From contig JAULUH010000211.1 in NCBI GenBank assembly GCA_032111745.1, positions 1 to 56,022 of the forward strand: DNA of 56,022 nt. Reading direction: 5' to 3'. How positions within the stretch are numbered: the stretch's first letter is position 1; each line of letters begins with the position of its first letter. The notes beneath the pieces are model-generated. The model was not told the origin of the DNA. It did no database searches and was given only the letters and a program-made list of their open reading frames with translations. This DNA comes from JAULUH01 sp032111745 (GTDB lineage Bacteria > Chloroflexota > Anaerolineae > JAAEKA01). Shown piece by piece: positions 31,756-40,634 of this stretch. Made by a program: the position numbers and the translations under genes.

Positions 31756-33722
31756 CCAGGGCCATGCCGGAGGCTCGTTCCAGCACGGCGCGCGGGCTCG
31801 AGCACGTCCTGCTGGTCATCCTGCTCTGCGGAATCGCCGCTGTCCCCCTGTGGGAGCCGGGATATTTCTGGGGCGCCCACGACGCGCGCCACGACGTCTA
31901 CTTCATCTTCGAGTACATGCGCTCGCTCGACGATGGCATCTGGCTCTCGCACTGGGCGCCGGATTTCTCCTTCGGCTATGGCTATCCCTTCTTTCTGATC
32001 TACGGCCCCTTCACGTCCTTCCTGGGCGCCCTGCTGGTGCGCTTCGCTGGCGTAAGCTACACTGGGGCGGTCGAGCTACTCTTTGCGGCGTCCATGCTGA
32101 CTGCGGGCCTGGGCATGTACGGCTTCGTGCGGTCGTGGCTCGGCCGTAACGCGGGGTTGGTGGCTGCGGTGGCCTACGTCTTCCTGCCCTATCGTTTGCT
32201 GGAGGTCTATGTGCGGGCCAGCCTGGCCGAATACGTGGCCCTGGCCTGGCTACCCCTGATCCTGTGGGGCACGCGCGCCGCGTTCGAGGCCAGCCGGCCG
32301 GGCGACAACCGGTCAGTGCTGTGGCCGCTGATCGGCACCGCCCTGGCCTATGGCGGATTGATGGTCACCAGCAATCTGGTGGCCCTCATCTTCACGCCCT
32401 TCCTCGGCCTCTACCTGCTGCTCCTGCTGCTCAATCGGATCAACGAGGAGCAGCCTCTGCGCCAGCTCTCGCGCGAGTCCTTCTTCCCCCTCCTGGCCAA
32501 TGTCCTGCGCATTGGCATGGCGCCGGCCGTGGGCCTGGTGCTGGGCCTGCTGATCAGCGCCTTCTTCTGGTTGCCGGCTCTGGCCGAGGGCCCGCTGGTG
32601 AGCCAGGAGCAGTGGTACGGCGGCTACTACGATCCGGAGCAGCATTTCGTCTATCCCCATCAGCTCTTCGAGCCAGGCTGGGGCTTTGGCATTAGCCAGC
32701 CGGGCCCCGACGACGTGCAGCAGGGCGCGCTGGGCTTCCAGCTGGGCGCCGTGCCCCTGGTTCTGGCGGTGCTGGCGCTGGTCGCCATGGCTCGCCTGCA
32801 ACCAGCCCTGCGCCGCGAGCTGCGCATCTTCTGGCTCTGGCTGGCCGTGGCTATCTTCCTCATGCTGCCCTTCTCAGCCTGGCTGTGGCAGAACGTGGGC
32901 CCGGTGACCTTTGCCCAGTTTCCCTGGCGGTGGCTGATGCTCACGGCCGTGCCCCTGGCCATCCTCGCCGGCGCCGTGGCCGTCAGCGGCGACGATAGCT
33001 CGCCGTCGCTGACCCTGCCGACCCTTGCCCTGGTCCTCCTGCTGCTCTTGGGCAGCTACCCCTATCTGCAGGTGGAGACCCTCCTGCCCACCCCCCAACA
33101 GGGCCCGGTAAGCTATGCCGCGCTGATGCGCTTCCAGCAGAGCAGCAACGAGATGACCGGCGCGCCGATGTGGGTCGATCTCAGCCAACGGCCCCTGTGG
33201 TCAGAGATGGCCGAGCTCTACGTGCGCGCGGATGAGCCGCCCCTGCCACCCGATGCCACGCCCGCGGAACAGGCCGCGGCTATCGCCCGCCAGGCCGCCG
33301 CGGTCACCAGCAAGGTGGATTACCGCCAGATGCCCCAGAGCGAGACCCTGGCCGTCTGGAGCCTCTCTCTGGGCAGCGCCCATGAGAAGCTATGGGTGAT
33401 CGCCGGTGAGCCCGGGCAAAAGGTCGTGTTCAACATCGCCTGGTTCCCGGGCTGGCGAGCCTATATCATGGATGGCGAGGATGGCCCCATCGTGCAGGAG
33501 ATCCCTGTGGAACGGGAGGATGGGCCGCTGGCCCGGGTGGTCGTGCCCGCGCCGGAGGGCCAGCACGTGGTGCTGCTGCGCTTCGAGGACACCCCCGTGC
33601 GCGTGCTGGGCCAGCGCGTGGCGCTCTTGGGTTGGATTCTGCTGGCCGCCGTCGCCGGGTTTGGGATCTGGTTCCACATCTGGCGCCGCCCCAGGACCCC
33701 GCAGCGAGGAACTACCCGATGA
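31752..33722 (+). CDS. Multi-pass membrane protein, PTPS-related/YfhO-like (second of trio)
   Basis: 656 residues from GTG 31752, overlapping the previous stop; ATG 31764 is an alternative. The N-terminal loop W-G-A-H-D-A-R-H-D and the F-G-Y-G-Y-P-F-F motif, with acidic residues facing outward, fit GT-C-type glycosyltransferase active-site loops. About eleven helices follow, then an extracytoplasmic domain with W-F-P-G-W-R-A-Y, a YfhO-type motif, and a final helix. Annotators usually call this the 6-pyruvoyl-tetrahydropterin-synthase-related domain. It probably uses a lipid-linked sugar donor for surface glycans, by inference only. Confidence 0.78.
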   Translation: MTRAMPEARSSTARGLEHVLLVILLCGIAAVPLWEPGYFWGAHDARHDVYFIFEYMRSLDDGIWLSHWAPDFSFGYGYPFFLIYGPFTSFLGALLVRFAGVSYTGAVELLFAASMLTAGLGMYGFVRSWLGRNAGLVAAVAYVFLPYRLLEVYVRASLAEYVALAWLPLILWGTRAAFEASRPGDNRSVLWPLIGTALAYGGLMVTSNLVALIFTPFLGLYLLLLLLNRINEEQPLRQLSRESFFPLLANVLRIGMAPAVGLVLGLLISAFFWLPALAEGPLVSQEQWYGGYYDPEQHFVYPHQLFEPGWGFGISQPGPDDVQQGALGFQLGAVPLVLAVLALVAMARLQPALRRELRIFWLWLAVAIFLMLPFSAWLWQNVGPVTFAQFPWRWLMLTAVPLAILAGAVAVSGDDSSPSLTLPTLALVLLLLLGSYPYLQVETLLPTPQQGPVSYAALMRFQQSSNEMTGAPMWVDLSQRPLWSEMAELYVRADEPPLPPDATPAEQAAAIARQAAAVTSKVDYRQMPQSETLAVWSLSLGSAHEKLWVIAGEPGQKVVFNIAWFPGWRAYIMDGEDGPIVQEIPVEREDGPLARVVVPAPEGQHVVLLRFEDTPVRVLGQRVALLGWILLAAVAGFGIWFHIWRRPRTPQRGTTR

Positions 33723-34285
33723 TCGACGAAGGCGAGGTTGCCGCCCTGGCCGCTGCCTATGGCCAGCCGCAACGCCTGGCGCAGAGCCTGGAGATCGGAC
33801 CGGAGCTGTTTCGCACCAGGTTCGCCCGCCTGGATGACCGGCGCGGGGAGGTAGTGTTGGCCCTGCAGCGGCCGGCCGGCACATTCTTGCTGCACACCAA
33901 GGCCCACTACGAACCGGGTACCTACCGGCTGCTCACCGGCGGTGTCCACCGCGGCGAGACCGTGCTGGCCGCCGTGCACCGGGAGGCAGCCGAGGAGACC
34001 GGCCTGCTGGTCACCGTCGCCAGGTTCATCGCGGTACTGGACGTGACGTTCCATTTCGGGCCTATCGCCATACCCTTTCCGTCCTACGTGTTTCACATCT
34101 ACGAGACCGGCGGTGATCTGCAGCCTGGTTCCCAGGAGATCGCTGGCCTGCGCGAGTTTGCCCCTGATGAGCTACCGCAGATCGCCGCAGCCCTGCGTAG
34201 CCTGCCTGGCCCCCGGGCCGATTGGGGCCGCTGGCGGGCCATGGCCCACGACGTCGTGACCGAAGCCCTGCAGGTATCAGTATGA
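33719..34285 (+). CDS. Nudix hydrolase
   Basis: 188 residues from ATG 33719, which overlaps the stop of the preceding gene (ATGA). The Nudix box is complete: G-G-V-H-R-G-E, seven residues, then R-E-A-A-E-E-T-G-L, matching G-x5-E-x7-R-E-U-x-E-E-x-G-U. It should hydrolyse a nucleoside diphosphate linked to another group, such as a nucleotide sugar. Its own stop overlaps the start of the third membrane protein (ATGA at 34282-34285), so its translation is coupled on both sides to membrane glycosyltransferase-like genes. Confidence 0.92.
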   Translation: MIDEGEVAALAAAYGQPQRLAQSLEIGPELFRTRFARLDDRRGEVVLALQRPAGTFLLHTKAHYEPGTYRLLTGGVHRGETVLAAVHREAAEETGLLVTVARFIAVLDVTFHFGPIAIPFPSYVFHIYETGGDLQPGSQEIAGLREFAPDELPQIAAALRSLPGPRADWGRWRAMAHDVVTEALQVSV

Positions 34286-36234
34286 CTACCCGCACGGCCT
34301 CTGGTGGCGCTGAAGTTATCGCCACGCCGCGCTCTGGATTGTTCACGAGGATGCGACGCCTGATCGATCGGGAGCTGGTGCTCCTCGTCCTGTTCTCGCT
34401 CTTTGCCGTGGCACCCCTGGCCAGCCCCGGCTATTTCTTCGGCGCGCACGACGCCAACCATTCGGTGTTCTTCCTGGTCCAATTTGACGCCGCTATCCGC
34501 GATGGCGCGCTGTGGCCGCGCTGGGGACCTGACCACGCTTTGGGCTACGGCTATCCCCTCTGGCTGCTGTACGCGCCGCTAGCCTACTATGTGGCCGAGG
34601 GCTTTCACCTTCTGGGCCTGGGGTTCACAGCCGCCGTGAAGGCCACCGCGGTGCTGGCCTTTCTCTTTGGGGGTTGGGGCATGTTCTTGCTCCTGCGGCA
34701 CTGGTTCGGATCCACACCAGCCGGCCGCGCCGCGGCCCTGGTGGGCGGGCTGGTCTATGTCTATGCGCCCTATCACCTGGTGGCCCTCTATGTGCGGGCG
34801 GCCCTGGCCGAGTTCGTGGCCCTGGCCTGGTTTCCCTGGGTACTGCTGGCCTTCGACAACCTGGTGGAGCACGGAGGCCCCAGGAGGATCGCCCTCGCCG
34901 CCCTCGCCTTTGCCGGACTGCTGCTGACCCACACCGGGACTATCCTGACCTTTACGCCCTTGCTGCTGACCTACCTGGCTTTTGCTATCGTGCGCCATGC
35001 CCTGCGGGTCGGCCGCAGCCCCCTCGCCCGCAACGTGCAGGACGCCACCGACTTTCAACAGATGTTGACCGCCCTGGGCCTGCGCTCGCCAGTGCGCCTC
35101 TTTCTGCGCGACCTCTGGCATACTGCACTAAGGGTAGCCGCCGGTGGCCTGCTCGCCCTTGGCCTGGCCGCGATCTTCCTGCTGCCCCTGCTGGCGGAGC
35201 AGCGCTACGTCGTGCAGTCGCAATGGGTGCAGGGTACCTACGGCTACCGCCTGCACTTCGTCTACCCGAGCCAGTTCCTCGATCCGTTCTGGGGCTTTGG
35301 CTACTCCGATGATCCGGCCGGCACCGGTGACGGCATGAGCTTCCAGTTGGGCATCGTGGCCGCAGGCCTGGCCCTGGCCGGTGCGGTGGTTGGCCTGCGC
35401 CCCCATGCCACCCAACGCAGCACCGTGGCCTTCTTTGTCGTCGCCACCATCTTCACGCTCCTGGCCACGATGCCCGTGGCCCAGCCCTTGTGGGACGCCG
35501 TGCCCCCTGCCGCATTGATCCAGTTTCCCTGGCGCCTGCTGAGCGTCGCCTCCCTGTGCCTGGCTATTCTCGCCGGCGCCGCCGTGGCCGGCTTGCTTTC
35601 ACCACCGCAGGCCGATCAGCCCGCCGGCTCGCCCGCCAACCCCACCACCCTGGTCGACTTTCCCGTGTCCTATGTGGTGGCCCTGCTGGTCGTCCTGGCC
35701 AGCTTCCCCTACACCGCACCTCAATACACGGATATCACCCCGGTGGATGAGAGCCCCCTGGCCATCGTGCGTTTCGAGACCAGGTTTCCCGACATGGTTG
35801 GCATCACTGCCTTCAGCCAGCAGGTTCCCACGGACTCGCCCCTGGTGGCCCAATACCAGGCTGGCCAGCCGCTGCAGAAGGCGGTGCTGCTGCGCGGCGG
35901 TGGAGAGGTCGAGACCCTCCGGGTGGGCGGCGCTTCGGTCACCGCCCGGGTGACTGGCAGTGAACCGGCAACGGTGCTATTCTATACCTACGACTTTCCT
36001 GGCTGGCGGGCCACCGTGGATGGCCAGCCCGTGCCTCACCGCCCGGAGCCACCCTATGGCCTGATCGCCGTGGACGTGCCTCCAGGGGTGCATGAGGTCG
36101 CCATCCGTCACGGGACTACCCCTGCGCGCACTGCTGGAACCATCGTATCGCTGCTGAGCGTCCTCATTGTGATCGGCCTCTTCATCGCCGGCACCAGGCG
36201 CCGGCAGGCTGCCCAGCCCCAAAGGGCAGACTAG
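34282..36234 (+). CDS. Multi-pass membrane protein, PTPS-related/YfhO-like (third of trio)
   Basis: 650 residues, a paralogue of the 31752 gene. It shares the F-G-A-H-D-A-N-H loop near 53-60, L-G-Y-G-Y-P-L-W, Y-V-R-A-A-L-A-E-F-V-A-L-A-W, F-W-G-F-G-Y near the middle, Q-F-P-W-R-L-L-S and the C-terminal F-P-G-W-R-A-T domain with a final helix. It starts at ATG 34282, overlapping the Nudix stop. The closeness of the two paralogues suggests duplication with later divergence around an inserted Nudix gene. Confidence 0.78.
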   Translation: MTTRTASGGAEVIATPRSGLFTRMRRLIDRELVLLVLFSLFAVAPLASPGYFFGAHDANHSVFFLVQFDAAIRDGALWPRWGPDHALGYGYPLWLLYAPLAYYVAEGFHLLGLGFTAAVKATAVLAFLFGGWGMFLLLRHWFGSTPAGRAAALVGGLVYVYAPYHLVALYVRAALAEFVALAWFPWVLLAFDNLVEHGGPRRIALAALAFAGLLLTHTGTILTFTPLLLTYLAFAIVRHALRVGRSPLARNVQDATDFQQMLTALGLRSPVRLFLRDLWHTALRVAAGGLLALGLAAIFLLPLLAEQRYVVQSQWVQGTYGYRLHFVYPSQFLDPFWGFGYSDDPAGTGDGMSFQLGIVAAGLALAGAVVGLRPHATQRSTVAFFVVATIFTLLATMPVAQPLWDAVPPAALIQFPWRLLSVASLCLAILAGAAVAGLLSPPQADQPAGSPANPTTLVDFPVSYVVALLVVLASFPYTAPQYTDITPVDESPLAIVRFETRFPDMVGITAFSQQVPTDSPLVAQYQAGQPLQKAVLLRGGGEVETLRVGGASVTARVTGSEPATVLFYTYDFPGWRATVDGQPVPHRPEPPYGLIAVDVPPGVHEVAIRHGTTPARTAGTIVSLLSVLIVIGLFIAGTRRRQAAQPQRAD

Positions 36235-36265
36235 AACGTCTCAGCTCGCTCGACCCTGTAGCGTT

Positions 36266-37663
36266 ATGGAACAACCTCCACGCCTCTCATCCAACTTCCG
36301 CCCCCTGCGCTACTGCCCTAACTGCGGGCAGCGCGTGGCCCAGAAGGCCGAGACCTGCTTCATGTGCGGCCACCAATTGAACGCGCCCCAGCCGCGACGG
36401 CTGAGCCTGCCCCTGGGAGACCTGCTGCTGATCGCCGTGATCCTGGGCGTGGTGTATCTGTGGTGGACGCGCAGCCCGCAACAGGACGCTGCGGCAGCCC
36501 TCCCAGCGGCCGTCACGCCCCAACCGGCAGCTGTCGCAGCCTCCCCCACGACGCTGCTGGACACCCCTCTGCCACAGGCCGCCATCGAGCCCACGGCAGT
36601 GATCACCGTGGCCCTGCCCCTGACCGCCACCAGCCCCATCTCGCCCACGGTTGCGCCCACCCCCACACCCATCGTCTACACAGTGGTCAGCGGCGACACC
36701 GTCGAACGGATCGCCACCCGCTACGGCGTTACCGCACAGGAGTTGATGGCCGCCAACGCCATGGCCAACGACTTTCTTCAGGTGGACCAGAGACTGGTCA
36801 TCCCTGCCGCCGGCACCTCACCAGAAGTACCGGCCGCAGAGGCCACTCCCACCATCACGCCGACGCCCGTGGTCTACACCGTGGTTCGGGGCGACACCGT
36901 GGAGAAGATCGCTGCCCGCTACGGCGTAACCGTGCCGGACCTCATGAGCCTCAACGGGATGAAAAGCGATCTGATTCAGGTCGACCAGAAGCTGGTCATC
37001 CCCTCGGACTCCCTCGCCCGCGGGCCCGATGGCCAGCTGGTGCCCACGGCCACGCCGACGCCCAAGAACGCCATCTACAAGGTGGAGGTGCGGGCCGGGG
37101 AAACCCTGGAGAAAATCGCTCAGCGGCTGGGATCCACCGTGGACGCGATTGTGGCTGCCAACGACTGGATCGAGTCCGCCGACACCATCATCATCCCCGG
37201 GGATCAGCTTATCGTGCCCGTCGGCGTTGCAGCACTCACCCCGATTCCCGACGCCAGCCGCGCGCCAACGGCCACCCCCATACCGCTGCCTACCGCAACG
37301 CCAGGTCCCCGCTGGCTTGCACCCCAGCCGCTGGTCCCGGTTCAAGGGGCCAAGGTGCAGCCCGAGTCCGTGCTGCTCCAGTGGCTGTCTGTGGGCGTGC
37401 TGGCCCCCGACGAGGTCTACGTCGTGCGGGTGTGGCCTCAGGGCCGGCAGCGGGAGGAGCTGGTCGACGTGACCCTCGCCACCAGCTACCGGGTGCCTGA
37501 GGACTGGCTCAGCCTGTACGCGCGCCGCGGCGGCCGTTTTGAGTGGGTGGTGGGGGTGGTCCGAGACGTGCGCTCTGTAGCCGGCCAAACCCTGGGCCTC
37601 CGTCCCACCAGCCCCCAAAGCCCACCTCGCATGTTCCAGTGGCAGACTGAGGACCAGCGCTAG
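36266..37663 (+). CDS. Zinc-ribbon, membrane-anchored triple-LysM protein
   Basis: 465 residues. An N-terminal zinc ribbon has Cys17, Cys20, Cys31 and Cys34 (Y-C-P-N-C and C-F-M-C). One transmembrane helix follows (about 50-67), then Pro/Thr-rich linkers and three LysM motifs (about 132-175, 200-245 and 270-320). A C-terminal beta domain of about 115 residues contains P-L-V-P-V-Q-G and L-L-Q-W. The cytosolic ribbon and external peptidoglycan-binding modules make it a membrane-spanning cell-wall protein. It starts 31 bases after the last glycosyltransferase-like gene and may be cotranscribed. No strong ribosome site is seen. Confidence 0.85.
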   Translation: MEQPPRLSSNFRPLRYCPNCGQRVAQKAETCFMCGHQLNAPQPRRLSLPLGDLLLIAVILGVVYLWWTRSPQQDAAAALPAAVTPQPAAVAASPTTLLDTPLPQAAIEPTAVITVALPLTATSPISPTVAPTPTPIVYTVVSGDTVERIATRYGVTAQELMAANAMANDFLQVDQRLVIPAAGTSPEVPAAEATPTITPTPVVYTVVRGDTVEKIAARYGVTVPDLMSLNGMKSDLIQVDQKLVIPSDSLARGPDGQLVPTATPTPKNAIYKVEVRAGETLEKIAQRLGSTVDAIVAANDWIESADTIIIPGDQLIVPVGVAALTPIPDASRAPTATPIPLPTATPGPRWLAPQPLVPVQGAKVQPESVLLQWLSVGVLAPDEVYVVRVWPQGRQREELVDVTLATSYRVPEDWLSLYARRGGRFEWVVGVVRDVRSVAGQTLGLRPTSPQSPPRMFQWQTEDQR

Positions 37664-37756
37664 CCACACCGGATAATCGGCAGCCCACTCTCACGCCCGC
37701 ATCCCACCGTCCCGCCCCCTTCCATGGGCCGCGCCAGACCCCTCCTCTCATCGTAG

Positions 37757-37775
37757 GGGCGGGGTCTCCCCGCCC
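37757..37775. terminator. GC hairpin upstream of the feo promoter
   Basis: GGGCGGGG-TCT-CCCCGCCC, an eight-base perfect stem, lies between the LysM gene and the feo promoter. It lacks a T tract, so it may be a dispersed repeat acting as a weak terminator. Confidence 0.5.
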
Positions 37776-37821
37776 TTGCGTTCAGCCCCAGCGTATCGTC
37801 CGCCCCGCGCTCGGCGAGCCC

Positions 37822-37850
37822 TTGACAATTAGCTCCGACAAGAGTATAAT
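37822..37850 (+). promoter_or_regulatory. Consensus sigma-70 promoter of the feo operon
   Basis: TTGACA (37822-37827), a 17-base spacer and TATAAT (37845-37850): both hexamers and the spacing are consensus. Predicted transcription starts near 37857, inside the palindrome that follows, so a bound repressor would block it. Confidence 0.88.
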
Positions 37851-37865
37851 TTAGGCGAACCTAAA
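37850..37865. promoter_or_regulatory. Putative DtxR/MntR-type operator
   Basis: TTTAGG-CGAA-CCTAAA, a six-base inverted repeat overlapping the last base of the -10 and covering the start of transcription. The TTAGG...CCTAA half-sites are those of iron-responsive DtxR/IdeR boxes, though with a four-base rather than nine-base spacer. The first gene downstream encodes a DtxR-family protein, so autoregulation by metal is likely. Confidence 0.72.
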
Positions 37866-37884
37866 ACCGTAGCGAGCTTCCGCC

Positions 37885-38631
37885 ATGGACATCTCCCGAG
37901 CCCACCAGGACTACCTTAAGGCTATCTATCTGCTGCAGAGCCCGGACCAGGACGCTAATACCTCCGCCATCGCCCAGGCCCTACAGGTGTCCCCGGCCTC
38001 GGCCACCGGTATGGTCAAGCGCCTGGCCGAGGCCGGCTACCTGGAGCACATGCCGTACCAGGGCGTGCGCCTCACCCCGGCTGGCGAGCAGGTCGCCCTG
38101 CAGATGGTGCGCCACCATCGTCTGATCGAGCTGTTCTTGCATGAGCTCCTGGAGATACCCTGGGACCAGGTGCACGGCGAGGCCGAAAGGCTCGAGCACG
38201 CCATGAGCGAGGAGGTCGTCGAAGCCATCGCCCGCAGGCTGGGCTACCCCAGCGTGGACCCCCATGGCGACCCCATCCCCGATCGGGATGGCAGCCTGGC
38301 CGAGGCGAGCACCGGCATTCCTCTGGTCACCCTGGAGACCGGCCAGCTCGCGCGCCTCTCCCGGGTCCACCTGCAGGATGGTGACCGGCTGCGCTACTTA
38401 GGCAGCCTTGGCCTATATCCTGGTGCTGTCGTGCGCATCACCAGGCGCGAGCCCTTCGACGGACCCCTGACGGTGGAGGTGGATGGCCTGCCTCACGTGC
38501 TCGCCCACGGCCTGGCCTACCTGCTCAGTGTCACCCCAGCGTCGCCAGGCAGTGACCCCCTGCCTGAGCCACCGGCTACCCCAGGCCCCGCTGGCGACCA
38601 CCTGCCTCCGGCCGGAGGTATCCATGCCTGA
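37885..38631 (+). CDS. DtxR-family metal-dependent repressor with FeoA-like C-terminus
   Basis: 248 residues. The winged helix-turn-helix (1-65) begins D-Y-L-K-A-I-Y-L-L and has S-A-T-G-M-V-K-R-L in the recognition helix. The metal-binding and dimer domain (66-135) carries H-H-R-L-I-E-L-F-L, with the usual His/Glu ligands, and H-A-M-S-E-E-V. The D-P-H-G-D-P-I-P motif leads to a FeoA-like SH3 domain (145-225). It should repress the feo operon when Fe(II) or Mn(II) is plentiful. The stop overlaps the next gene by eight bases. Confidence 0.92.
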   Translation: MDISRAHQDYLKAIYLLQSPDQDANTSAIAQALQVSPASATGMVKRLAEAGYLEHMPYQGVRLTPAGEQVALQMVRHHRLIELFLHELLEIPWDQVHGEAERLEHAMSEEVVEAIARRLGYPSVDPHGDPIPDRDGSLAEASTGIPLVTLETGQLARLSRVHLQDGDRLRYLGSLGLYPGAVVRITRREPFDGPLTVEVDGLPHVLAHGLAYLLSVTPASPGSDPLPEPPATPGPAGDHLPPAGGIHA

Positions 38632-39697
38632 TCCCGCGCAAGCCCTGAGTATCGCTCTGCTGTTCCTGGCCGGCGTTGGGCTCCTCTTCTGGCCCCAACG
38701 CGGGCTCTTCTACCGCTGGCAGCAGGCCAGGCGGGCCTCCGAGCGGGTCATGACCGAGGACGTGCTGAAGTACCTCCTCCAGTGCCAGATGCAGGGCCGC
38801 CGGCCTACCGTCGAAGGCGTGGCCGGCATCCTGCGGCTCAGCCGGGACGATGCCACAGCTCTCCTCGCTCGCATGGAGAGCGCGTCGCTGTTGTCGGCTG
38901 CGCACGGCGAAATTGAGCTAACTCCAGCCGGACGCGACTCTGCCCTCCACATCGTGCGCGCCCATCGCCTGTGGGAGCGCTACCTGGCCGACTTCACGGG
39001 TTACGGCGAGGCCGAGTGGCACGAACAGGCCGAACGGTTCGAGCACATCCTGCTGCCCGCCGAAGCCGATGCCCTGTCCGCCCAGTTGGGTAACCCCACC
39101 CACGACCCTCACGGCGATCCTATTCCCGACATCACCGGGCGCTACATCCCCCACGGCGGCCATCCATTGACCTCCCTCACCCTGGGCCGGCCAGCGCGTA
39201 TCGTGCATATCGAGGACGAGCCCGAGGCCATCTATGCCCAGCTGGTGGCCGAGGGTCTGTACCCCGGCCAGATCGTGCGCTTGGTCGAGATCAGCCCCCA
39301 ACGCGTGCGTTTCTGGGCCAATGGCGACGAGCACATCCTGGCACCGCTGCTGGCTGCCAATATCTCCGTGGCACCGGCGCCTGCCGAAGCCCCAATTGCC
39401 GCCAGCGGCGTCACCCTGTCCAGCCTGGTGCCAGGGCAACAGGCCCGGGTCAGCAGCCTCTCCCCCCGCTGCCGCGGGGTCGAGCGCCGCCGTATGCTGG
39501 ACCTGGGCATTCTACCCGGCACGGTCATTACCGCCGAGCTCGTCAGCCCTGGTGGCGACCCCACAGCCTATGACGTGCGCGGTGCCCTGATCGCCCTACG
39601 CCGGGAACAGGCTCAGCTAATCAACGTCACGCCACTGGTCGGAGCGCTGGAGATGGGAATCTCTGAAGGTGAAAGGCCGATAGACCATGCAGCCTGA
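38624..39697 (+). CDS. Predicted membrane-anchored DtxR-like protein with two FeoA domains
   Basis: 357 residues from ATG 38624, preceded by GGAGGT; an earlier start at 38483 would overlap the DtxR gene. A hydrophobic N-terminal helix (about 6-23) is followed by a Trp/Arg-rich segment, then a DtxR-like winged helix (38-100), a dimer domain with H-R-L-W-E-R-Y-L and D-P-H-G-D-P-I-P, and an SH3/FeoA-like domain (about 180-245). A second, more canonical FeoA domain (265-340) has G-V-E-R-R-R-M-L-D-L-G and D-V-R-G-A-L-I-A-L-R. It combines a DNA-binding-type fold with the FeoA partner of FeoB on one membrane-tethered chain. It overlaps feoB by 11 bases. Confidence 0.85.
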   Translation: MPDPAQALSIALLFLAGVGLLFWPQRGLFYRWQQARRASERVMTEDVLKYLLQCQMQGRRPTVEGVAGILRLSRDDATALLARMESASLLSAAHGEIELTPAGRDSALHIVRAHRLWERYLADFTGYGEAEWHEQAERFEHILLPAEADALSAQLGNPTHDPHGDPIPDITGRYIPHGGHPLTSLTLGRPARIVHIEDEPEAIYAQLVAEGLYPGQIVRLVEISPQRVRFWANGDEHILAPLLAANISVAPAPAEAPIAASGVTLSSLVPGQQARVSSLSPRCRGVERRRMLDLGILPGTVITAELVSPGGDPTAYDVRGALIALRREQAQLINVTPLVGALEMGISEGERPIDHAA

Positions 39698-40634
39698 CGT
39701 GAGCCACCACGGAGAGCCAGCCGTGTCACAAGCTCCTGAAGCTGTCGCCGACGAGCTGGTTGCCAGCGCCCATGTCTTGGAGCATGCCGTGATCCCGGCC
39801 AGGCCGTTGCCGGGGGTGCCGGCGGGATGCGCTACTTGCCCGGCTCACAATGCCGCCAACCTGCGCCGGCTGGGCATCGACATGGCCAACTGGGATTACG
39901 TGGTGGCCCTGGCCGGCAATCCCAACGTCGGCAAGAGCACGGTGTTCAACGCCCTCACCGGCCTGCGCCAGCATACCGGCAACTGGCCTGGCAAGACCGT
40001 GACCAGGGCCGAGGGCGGCTTCGAGGTCGGCGGCCATCGCTACAAGCTGGTAGACCTGCCCGGCACCTACTCCCTGCTGGCCACCAGCCTGGACGAGGAG
40101 GTGGCTCGTGACTTCATCCTCTTTGGGCAACCCGATGTAACCGTGGTGGTGGTGGACGCCACCCGGCTGGAGCGCAATCTCAACCTGGTCCTTCAGGTGC
40201 TGGAGATCACCGGGCGTGTGGTCGTGTGCCTCAACCTGATGGACGAGGCCCGGCGCCACGGCCTCGAGATCGACCACCGTCGCCTGGCCCGCGATCTCGG
40301 CGTGCCCGTAGTGCCCACGGCGGCCCGGCAGCGGCAGGGCCTGCCCGAGCTCCTGCAGGCTATCGACGATGTGGCTACCGGACGCACCGTGGGCAAGCCT
40401 CACCGCATTCAGACCGAGCCCCCCGCCCTTAAGCGCGCCATCTCGCAGCTGGCGAGCCAGGTCGAAGCCCTCTTTCCCGGCCTGCCCAACGCGCGCTGGG
40501 TGGCCCTGCGCCTGTTAGATGGCGACGAGCGCATCGCCGACGCACTGCGCCGGGGCGAGCTGGGCGATCTCAGCCGCGGCAGCCTGGAGGACCGGGCCCA
40601 GGGCCTGGCGCGCACCTTGGAGGCTACGCCGTGA
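39687..40634 (+). CDS. feoB: FeoB G-domain protein (split FeoB, part 1)
   Basis: 315 residues. The N-terminal region has C-A-T-C (Cys48, Cys51). The G domain has G1 G-N-P-N-V-G-K-S-T at 77-85, a G2 Thr in the K-T-V-T region near 105, G3 D-L-P-G-T-Y-S at 123-129 and G4 N-L-M-D, the FeoB form of N-K-x-D. The helical GDI-like domain follows to the end. In most bacteria this is fused to the iron permease; here it stops and the permease starts in the next gene, with GTGA overlapping the stop. It regulates Fe(II) passage by GTP hydrolysis. Confidence 0.93.
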   Translation: MQPDVSHHGEPAVSQAPEAVADELVASAHVLEHAVIPARPLPGVPAGCATCPAHNAANLRRLGIDMANWDYVVALAGNPNVGKSTVFNALTGLRQHTGNWPGKTVTRAEGGFEVGGHRYKLVDLPGTYSLLATSLDEEVARDFILFGQPDVTVVVVDATRLERNLNLVLQVLEITGRVVVCLNLMDEARRHGLEIDHRRLARDLGVPVVPTAARQRQGLPELLQAIDDVATGRTVGKPHRIQTEPPALKRAISQLASQVEALFPGLPNARWVALRLLDGDERIADALRRGELGDLSRGSLEDRAQGLARTLEATP

